Shown here: positions 56,437-64,000 of the stretch, in pieces
Layout of the letters: every line of letters starts with the position of its first letter
Position numbering within the stretch: the stretch's first letter is position 1
Assembly: GCF_019649055.1 (NCBI RefSeq)
Contig: NW_026570318.1
Location: 372,001-436,000 of the forward strand
DNA length: 64,000 nt
Origin: Paramacrobiotus metropolitanus
Taxonomy: Eukaryota > Tardigrada > Eutardigrada > Parachela > Macrobiotidae
Direction of reading: 5' to 3'
Made by a program: the position numbers and the translations under genes
Notes under the pieces: generated by a model
Databases searched by the model: none
What the model was told of the DNA's origin: nothing
Seen by the model: the letters and a program-made list of their open reading frames with translations, nothing else

Positions 56437-57588
56437 GAACGCATGGCGGCATACCGGCTGGAAATCTCACATCGAGCCGACATCAGTCACACTCAGACCG
56501 AACTGACAGAATGCTTACGATGCAACGTCTTTTTTTTGTGATCATATTATCAGCTTGTATTCCATCGCGTTACTGTACCTGTACGGTATAAAGCAGTTTT
56601 AGCGTTTGGTCTTTTCTGCTTCCGCCAAAATCTGAAAACAGCTTACGCTGTTAATCAGGGATTTATAACGGGATTTTCAGTTGAGTTGCAATTATGACGA
56701 GTTTCCTAAATTTTTCTTGGCTGCTTAATACGTCTGGACTCTGCATTACTAAAACTGCATACCTGTCGCAGTTTGAGGAATTGATGATGATAACAATTGT
56801 AAATATTAAATTTGGATGGTGGAGAGCAATACAACAAACTAAACAGTCCGTATACAGCACACGTGTTCTAGCTTTTGCATATCGATACATCTGTCTTAAA
56901 TTGTTTTACCAGCTGTTGCTCTTTGAGACCACTGATGTTGCACTAGAAGTATTACAGACACAAATTCAGGTATAAGCAGCTACACGTAAACTCAAGTTTA
57001 CTCAATAAAGTAAACAAATCAAATTTTTTCTTCACTGTCGACGGATGTGCTGCAGAAACAGCAGCAAAATACCAGCCGCATCGGGTTGTAATAAGAAAGC
57101 TGCTAGAAGAAATGCGCCGACAAAGAGACAATAAACCTTTGTCATAAACAGAAATTGTGATTTCAGCAGTTTCTTTGTAGCCAGCAAGTTTCATCAACGG
57201 AAACCGTATGTGTTAATTGCAATAAAGGATGGCACGGCAAGTAAAGCTTGTAAACGATCGAACACTGCTACCTGCCAGTAAATGGTCTGTTTTACGTTAA
57301 AGACAACCGTTGGAAATGGTGTCTAGAGAATGCCGTGAAGTGTTAACAAAATTAAGTAAAGGAAATACTCAAGGTAAGCGTCCGTAAATCGATATAAAAG
57401 ATATTTGTACCGTTATGTGTTTGTTCGATAGATATTCTTCTATTCCAAAATCAAATTAACGTTTTCGCACCGGTCAGTCAATAATACCAAAACGAGAAAC
57501 TACATTGTTTACGTCATCTGTTGTGGTTGACAGTCAACAATGGACTGGTACTACAAACCGCCACGAATTTTGTGCAACGTTGTTGCTA
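56437..57588. other. Intergenic, no gene recognised
   Basis: Short open frames on both strands (56694-56975, 56952-57197) have no support. It may hide a 5' exon with the signal peptide of the following gene. Confidence 0.35.
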
Positions 57589-57939
57589 ATGAAGTTTCTA
57601 TGGATAAGTGGCCGTTCATCGACCTTCGCACAACGCCAGATCGACCGGTCAACACCGCGTGGCGATAGCCATAATTGCAAAACGGTGAGCGATTCCCCGG
57701 AGTGCTTCCGACCCTACTGGAGGTGCATGAAACCCGAGAACACCCTCATACTAGAAGATCCGACCGCTGACCATGACGATAAAATGGAGAAACTTAGCGG
57801 CAGTGTCGGTACTTTCCACAATTACATGAGCTGCTTAAATTCTTATCTGGATTGCCTTGTACGCATATCCATACCTGGTACCGGACAATATGGAGACAAG
57901 AAGTTGGTTGTCTTGAAAGGAAGTCGCCTGGAGATATAG
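57589..57939 (+). CDS. Small protein with paired C-x6-C motifs, copy 2
   Basis: Paralogue of 56095-56436: CFRPYWRCMKPEN and NYMSCLNSYLDCLVR align box for box, and the charged spacer is of similar length. The first in-frame ATG at 57589 gives 116 residues but a poor signal peptide. Either a signal-peptide exon lies upstream, the protein is not secreted, or the copy is decaying. An extra Cys (SHNCKTVS) precedes the first box. The C-terminus is extended (GDKKLVVLKGSRLEI). Confidence 0.6.
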   Translation: MKFLWISGRSSTFAQRQIDRSTPRGDSHNCKTVSDSPECFRPYWRCMKPENTLILEDPTADHDDKMEKLSGSVGTFHNYMSCLNSYLDCLVRISIPGTGQYGDKKLVVLKGSRLEI

Positions 57940-58622
57940 AGAAAGGTCCGCTGACAATGTTATCCCAGTTACTGTTCTATTTAAAGCTTTATGTACACTG
58001 CCTGTACAGTATTTGAGAACGAATCCTTCTTTAGGGACAAACTGCAAAGGCGAACCGTTATCTTATTTAGGCCAGATGCTTCGTCGTAAAGATATTCTTT
58101 TTTCCAGAATGTTGACGCGAGTATTAGGAATGATGTTTATCTAAAAAGTAGTAAGATCCATTAACAGAAAAATTTTTAATTTCTAAGCCGATGACCGCGC
58201 TATCGCTGATAATTACGGATGCTGTTAATTTTGCACCGTGTAGCTCCTGTGTTAACCCGAAACTATGTCGGCTACTTTTCAGTCGAGCTTACACAATAAT
58301 TCAGACTGCCAAAGTTAGCCGATGCTATCGGAAAAGATTAGCAATTTCGATAGTGAAATTTTATACGTAAAGACAGTCACTAAATAAAATTTCCATCTGC
58401 TCTATTTGTACGGTTGCACTGGCAATCCAGCCATGTACAAATAAAACGATAATCAACGCTGTGGTGCTCTGTTGTCGTTTGCAAGTATGTCTTATAATAT
58501 TCAAGCTCGTATATAAACCGCTGCCAATTTAATAAATTTATGTATTCTCTCCAAATTTCTCTCGGATAGCTTTCAATGTTAGCAATATTTTTAGTCAGTT
58601 TTTGTAATATGGAATATGTGTA
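57940..58622. promoter_or_regulatory. Intergenic upstream of LRR gene 2
   Basis: A TATA-like TATATAAAC lies near 58510, about 110 bp before the LRR gene 2 ATG. The palindrome seen before LRR genes 1 and 3 was not found here. No gene was seen. Confidence 0.35.
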
Positions 58623-60831
58623 ATGTACTCCTTATTCACTATTATGGCGCCTGCAAGATCACCGGACTGCATGACAATCGTATTGGTATATTTGTTGTAC
58701 AGCACATTTCAGTTTTGTCAAGTTCCTTCTGCCAACTGTGAATGCATTTCTAATTACACAAACGGCTGGAACGAATATCATTGCGATACCAATATCTTTA
58801 GGATGATGGCGGCGGTGAACGTCTCAAAAATTTCGGCTCTAGTGCAGATGGTTTATTTTTGGTGTAACCTGCGAGGCACATATTGCTACGGGTTGCCGCG
58901 GAATGTGTCTGCTCTGCTGTTTCTAGGCGTGTTATATAAAATGACCTTGGAAGGATTAATTGCCACTGATGCTGACAGGATTCCCATCACCCAGTTTCTA
59001 GCTAACAATAAACATATCATAAAGTTTTTGGTGATTAGAAATAGCCATATTAATAACATCGACCGAGACTTTCTCGTTGGGTTTTCAGTGCTGCGCACCC
59101 TTGACTTGAGTCACAACGATATTTATTCTATCAGTGCCGATAGTTTTGAAAGTTTAACGGACGGCCTTCCGATTTTAAATAGCTTAGATCTGGAGCATAA
59201 CCAATTTGAAGAATTCGACTGGAGCGTAATTTATCCATTAAGAAACTGTTTGGTAAGTTGTTACTTCCGGTATCGTTATAATGTGTATAGAAATAACGAG
59301 GTTACGAGCTTTACATGCAATTTGGGGGCTACGGCCCACTCCAAAGGAGAAATTAGCAGCAAAGAAGGCCGCTGGATTTGATCAAATTCAAATTTTCTTG
59401 CTATGAAGCAGCCAGAATAGATACCTTTCCGAAAAATATTTAGGAGACCCTCCGTCTCGTGAATCAACAACCAGGGTTGCGCAACTTATACCACAGTGGA
59501 TCCACCTTTCAAACGTCTATCCAGCTGTTATTCCTGGGATTTAATCGTCTAACATCAATCCCTGACTGGATTTTATATAATATTGGCCTGAAGAATTCCA
59601 GCATGCGCCTTTTCAGTTTTCACTCCAATGCCTTTTGTGAAAATGCTGCCGAGGAGAATCCTGGTTGTGGTTGCTGCGACATGGAAAATTTAGTGCGCTG
59701 GACGCTGAATGTTTCTAGCGAAATTTCGCCGCCGTTGATCTGGTTCAGCTTGAAGTGCGGGATGTTCGTGAGGACAATTACTAATGACCCCAGTGTAGTG
59801 GCAGCCAACCATGGTTTCCCAATCACGACGCTGGGGAATTCGTTCGAGCATTGTAATATATTTAGGCAATAAATCGAGCAAGTGTTTCAAAATTTAGCCG
59901 TTTCTAAATCTTACGAAATGCAGGCCAAAGCAAAACCACAACCAAGTTGCCGCCAATAATCACCGTCCTTTCCACTTTTAAATCACCATCTTCTAATACC
60001 CACGTAATTAATACCGACTTTCGTTGCGAAAATGGAAACTCGCTCAAGATCAACTGTTCCGCGGGCCGTTTGCAACTCTCGGAACCTGACCTGTTTCGTG
60101 CCACGGCCGCCGAAGCCATTTTCTCTAGTGACGGAACATTCAGCTGCATCAGCAAGCTCTACGATCTCCACTTAATGGTGCTGGAAATGCTGGAAATCTC
60201 TCCCCGGACGGAACCGATGACTGGCCGCCAAGATATCATCCAGGTCCAATGTCGAAACCGGCTCTTTAGCATCAACACACGTGACCCGGAAACGTCTGGT
60301 GCTAGCAAACTGGTATTCCGCACCGATTTATATCCTCAATGCTTTGATAAATTCACACATTTTCTTCGCTACATCAACGACAATTTCATCACTGAAGCAG
60401 AAGTTGCTGCTCCCGACTTAGTAGTCGAACACGAGTTTTCTTTAAGCGCCGGGAAAAATTGCAGTGGGTCCAATTTGCAAGGAGACATTGTGTCGGTTAA
60501 CTGTACAGATGGAGTCTTTGTATTTTCACACAACAACGACTCCGCCACTGCCGCGATTGGTGTCACAGTTCGCAGTGACGAATCTTTGGACTGCCGCGTG
60601 ACTTTTGCAGCGATCCACGAATACATCTTGCACGAAGCGGAATCTACTATCTACGCACCGGATGTACCGTTGCCCAAAGCCATTGTTGCCGTTTGCCATA
60701 ACGGTCATGGATTTGTATCAGAAGGCCAGCCACGGCGATCTAAGAAACTGGTGCTGGAGTACTTCTCAACGCCAAGTAGACGGTGCCGTGATACTTTTAT
60801 CCGGTTTTTAACGTATCTTTTCAAATTATAG
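58623..60831 (+). CDS. Secreted LRR protein 2 spliced to a four-repeat domain
   Basis: Exons 58623-59252 and 59444 onward match LRR gene 1 (exon 2 is 429 nt to its stop in both). If the second exon stops there the protein has 352 residues. However, CAT-T|GTAATA at 59853 is a usable donor and ATGCAG at 59921-59923 an acceptor. Joining them restores the final cap cysteine and opens 302 further codons to 60831 that have no start codon of their own, giving about 648 residues. Domains: signal peptide (MTIVLVYLLYSTFQF), LRRs (LRTLDLSHNDIYSI, LNSLDLEHNQFEEFDW, LLFLGFNRLTSIPDW), LRRCT-like cap (HSNAFCENAAE, PGCGCCDMENLVRW), then four repeats of about 75-95 residues, each with a first Cys (FRCENG, VQCRN, VNCTDG, AVCHNG) and a second about 30-50 residues on. 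The repeat part could instead be a separate gene with an unseen 5' exon. Confidence 0.6.
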
Positions 60832-61509
60832 CCCTCAATTTTCTAGCTTTTTTAATATTTATTTCAGTTGAAATGTATGGCTGTGTTCATTGTCAAGTAA
60901 TATTTCTGGTCGTTGCAAATGCACGAAATGTCTGAGCGTCGGGTATGAACAAACTAATATTATTTCCATTCACATTATTTTTCGATCTCAAAAACAGCAA
61001 ACAACTGATTCACGGATAATCGTAGCTCTTACTTATTTGGCTTATTTATTTTTAGTTGGCTTGTTTATTCTATTACTGCATTAAGGGAATGGAATCAACA
61101 AGTATTTTAGTATTAATTATTTATTTCTAATGAACTGGATTGTACTGTAATACGCAGAACCTGGATGCTGATGTAAATAAACGCTTACATTGCGCGTTAT
61201 AACAGGAATTGTAATTCTATTTTGTGTTATGATGCTATCGAAGAAGACGATTAACAAATACGATAATCAGCAAAGACTTGATTATTTTTCAGCTATCGAC
61301 AAAAGTTGGCTATGTAACAGTAGTAATTTCGCTCGCTTTTAAAGTTAAGTGAAACAGCAGTTATCATACGCCGCTTTTGCTGTGTCACGGACACGATGAA
61401 CACAGCAAAACCCAAAAACGTCTTTATAAAGACGCTCTCTCAATGAACAGCTGTCCAGTGACTTCTGTTCTAGACACTTTCGCCACCCGGTTTTCCTTCT
61501 TTCGTTACA
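60832..61509. other. Intergenic; duplicated promoter of LRR gene 3
   Basis: From about 61135 the sequence resembles 51650-51960 upstream of LRR gene 1 (GATGTAAATAAACGCTTACATTGC against GATGCAAATAAACTTTTACATTGC). A 64-codon open frame at 60890 is unsupported. Confidence 0.45.
61375..61432 (+). promoter_or_regulatory. Palindrome plus TATA box, LRR gene 3
   Basis: TTTTGCTGTGT (61375) and ACACAGCAAAA (61400) with a 14-base centre, then TATAAAGA at 61425, 85 bp before the ATG at 61510. It is nearly identical in arrangement to 51880-51937. Confidence 0.55.
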
Positions 61510-62831
61510 ATGCGCGCGACGCTTGCGCGACGTTGGCAGCTTATAGTACCTGCCATCCTGTTCAGTGCGTTTGAATCAGCGCACGTTCTCGGCGCCAGCG
61601 AAATAACCAATCATGACTGCGCCTATAACCGATACAATGACCTTGAGTGCTATGCAGAAGCTTACAAGCTTAATTATGGACACGCTGAACGTTTCCAGTA
61701 TCAGAGCATCGGCACAAGGTGTCAGTTTCAGCTGCCGTAATTCTCAACGCGGCGCCTACTGCTACGGATTATCGCCGAATGTGACGCCTTTGCCGCGCCG
61801 CCCCGGATTCACCACATATGGTGTTTCCTTTGACGGATTCAACGCAACGGATGGCGGCCGCATTCCTCTCAACCGCTTTCTAAGTGAAAATAAAGACATC
61901 ATCAGATTTATTACGATTCGAAACAGTCAGATTGGGTATATTGATCGGGAATTTTTCGCTGGATTAGCGGACCTTCGGAGCTTGGATCTTCGCGAGAACA
62001 ACATTCGCAGCATCACCGCGGATGCCTTCGAAGGTTTGACTGACGGAAGCAGCTATCAACCGGTGATGGTTGCGCTCGACCTTGGGTACAATCAGCTGGA
62101 GCAATTCGATTGGAGCGCACTTTACCCGTTAAAAGACTGTTTGGTATTCCTTTTCAAAACTTACAATAAAGTTTAATCTGAATTTAACATTTTTAACTGA
62201 ATTTTGTTTTTAATTCAAGAATTTAGAACTTCTAGAAATTTTAATTTTTTGTCTGCGTTTTCGTGACTAAGCATGTTTTTACATTGTAGGAGATCCTCAA
62301 TTTAAATCACCAAACAACAGGACTGAAGACGATAACCCGTACCGGCTTGAACACTTATGCAAGTCTTCTTCGGGCGCTAGATTTGCGAGGAAACCGCTTA
62401 CAATTCCTTCCTGACTGGCTTCTGTACAACATCGGTCTTGATAGCTCCAGTTCACGATTTTTTGACTTTCGCTACAACGCCTTCGCGAAAATGCCGCTGA
62501 AGCTATCCATGGTTGCGGGTGTTGCGATGTAGAAAATTTGGTGCGCTGGGCGAAGAACGTCACAGCGGATTTCGTCAATGAGTTATCACGGGCATCTGTC
62601 TGGTTCAGCATGGTTTGTGGAGAAAAACCAGTACAATTCACTTATGATGCAGCGCACATTGCTTCCGATTATGCAACCTCTATTGCGCTGCTGGAGAACA
62701 CGTTCGAACATTGTAAGCCAAAAGCCAGTAATGAATTCTTCATTACAGTATTCAGTTTCGAATTAATTCTGTATAAATTTTTACTGGTGATCTTTTTACG
62801 TGTAGGCGGCTCTACAGCTGTTTCCCGCTAA
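61510..62831 (+). pseudogene. Frameshifted secreted LRR gene 3
   Basis: Closest relative is LRR gene 1. Exon 1 (61510-62143) starts with a good signal peptide (WQLIVPAILFSAF). An extra AATT at 61672-61675, directly before ATGGACACG, shifts the frame in the N-terminal cap. The LRRs then continue in the other frame (LRSLDLRENNIRSI, MVALDLGYNQLEQFDW). Exon 2 from 62290 lacks one base near 62494 (TTCGCG for TTCTGCG), destroying the cap Cys and shifting again. The rest (ENLVRWAKNV) is open to 62831. A donor T|GTAAGC at 62713 and acceptor TGTAG at 62805 bound a 93-nt stop-free intron. Two indels point to a pseudogene, though sequencing error is possible. Confidence 0.75.
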
Positions 62832-64000
62832 CGGCCCGGCCTCCGACGCTGGCATTATTTGCTTTAATGACCGGTTGCCGGGAGAACTTTCCTTTTATGC
62901 ATGACTGAAATTTGCTACCCGGTCACCGCCCTGGGCACGGCCATCTCCAAAAACCAGATCAGCGCCACTGACCGTGGAATACCGAGAAATATTGACTTTC
63001 CTTCGCGAACAGTTCTTAGATTTTTTCTCTCAATACTGTATGTGCTCATGATAAATCCTTCTGAACGTATTTCTCTGACTTGTGAGCCTAATTATAAAGC
63101 ATAGCAAAACAGGCAATATACGAAATAAGTTTCCATCGACAGCCCTCCTTCCATAATGGGTTAGGCAACAAAAGATATTTGGTTGTGCATTACTTCAAGT
63201 AACAGAGATGCAACTTAGGAAAAAATCTTTTTGGAATGTCTCTTTGTAGTTATAGCGAAACATACATTATTTATACGTTATTTATTGCAAACGTTCTATT
63301 GTATATCACATACGTTATTTATGTACGTCATTTAGATGTCGGTTAATATAACGTTGGCAGGGAGTACTGCAAATACAAGTACTAAGAAAACAAAAAAGCG
63401 GAAGACATATTGATAGGCTACTTTGTACTGTAATACGGTAATTCTATATAATCTCTCGTATTTTTGCAGATATTGTATTCTGCGTTGATGCACCTCCAAA
63501 ATCGAAGGTGATGACGAGCGATATTTCGATCAGTAACTTAGTATTTTTGTGAAGAAGCAATACAGCAGAAATTGTAGCAAAGTAATATTAGCACTAACAG
63601 CAGTACATATATAATAAAAGCTGTAAGGAGCAAATAATATTGTAGTGATTATCGGTGCAAATGCCGCTCGACTGTTTCCTCATTCTAGAATAGTATTTTG
63701 ATAACAAAGCGGTACGAATTCTATGATTTGCTCAATTTATCTTTATTGCCATAATAACGACGTTGTAACAACGCTTAATAATTTGAAGAATGTAGTGAAA
63801 GATTTGTTGTTGCAGACCTTACATTGCGATACATTTGTATTACGAACAAATGACAAAAACTACATCAGCAACGTGGCACTTCGTCACTTCCGTGTGCTAT
63901 TGCGTTGCAATCTGCATAACTGGGATCATGGCTGATAAAACGTTGATACCGTTTATGTTTCAAAGCAGAACCTGTATTCGTCTTTGTTAACATAATGACG
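62832..64000. other. 3' flank, no gene recognised
   Basis: Short open frames (62901-63104, 63723-63935) have no motif, paralogue or splice support. The end of the window is AT-rich. Confidence 0.45.

Overview
The window is animal (metazoan) nuclear DNA. Genes have spliceosomal introns with GT/AG borders, there are no operons or ribosome binding sites, and the families are animal ones: a NeuroD-type bHLH factor, several seven-transmembrane receptors and secreted leucine-rich-repeat (LRR) proteins. Most introns are short (about 60-150 bp), intergenic DNA is AT-rich, and a fungal-like FAD-linked oxidoreductase is present. I think a tardigrade is the best fit, but this is inference from gene style and not proven by the sequence.

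Layout. 1-6.6 kb: an intact minus-strand receptor (1007-2071) faces a wrecked plus-strand paralogue (about 5015-6593). 7-11 kb: a four-exon FAD-linked oxidoreductase on the minus strand, with two frameshifts, an antisense retroelement fragment in one intron and foldback repeats in the others. 11-15 kb: a two-exon NeuroD-like gene behind about 2.7 kb of non-coding DNA. 16.3-25.3 kb: a second, distinct receptor gene whose two exons are 7.9 kb apart; the intron is packed with tandem, inverted and duplicated repeats. 26.5-50 kb: a mixed tandem array of one receptor family (four intact genes at 26.5, 36.3, 38.5 and 46.0 kb, a stub at 34.5 kb and a broken gene at 49.1 kb), interleaved with three copies of an unrecognised four-exon helical protein gene (28.3, 31.2 and 41.9 kb, the first degraded). 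52-63 kb: a cluster of genes for secreted proteins: three LRR paralogues (the second apparently spliced to four copies of a Cys-containing repeat, the third frameshifted), an 86-residue six-cysteine peptide with a dibasic processing site, and two paralogues of a small protein with paired C-x6-C motifs.

Together: the receptor array keeps one phase-0 intron just before the TM7 motif VFLLLMNKD in every copy, so it grew by tandem duplication and decay. The 52-63 kb cluster looks like an extracellular recognition or defence neighbourhood, inferred from signal peptides, LRRs and cysteine-rich peptides. Mobile DNA includes three copies of a TA-flanked, G-rich inverted-repeat element (21.7, 33.5 and 53.6 kb), a TIR element at 47.8 kb, and several foldbacks. 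All gene models are reconstructed by eye from splice signals and paralogue comparison; no transcript or database evidence was available.
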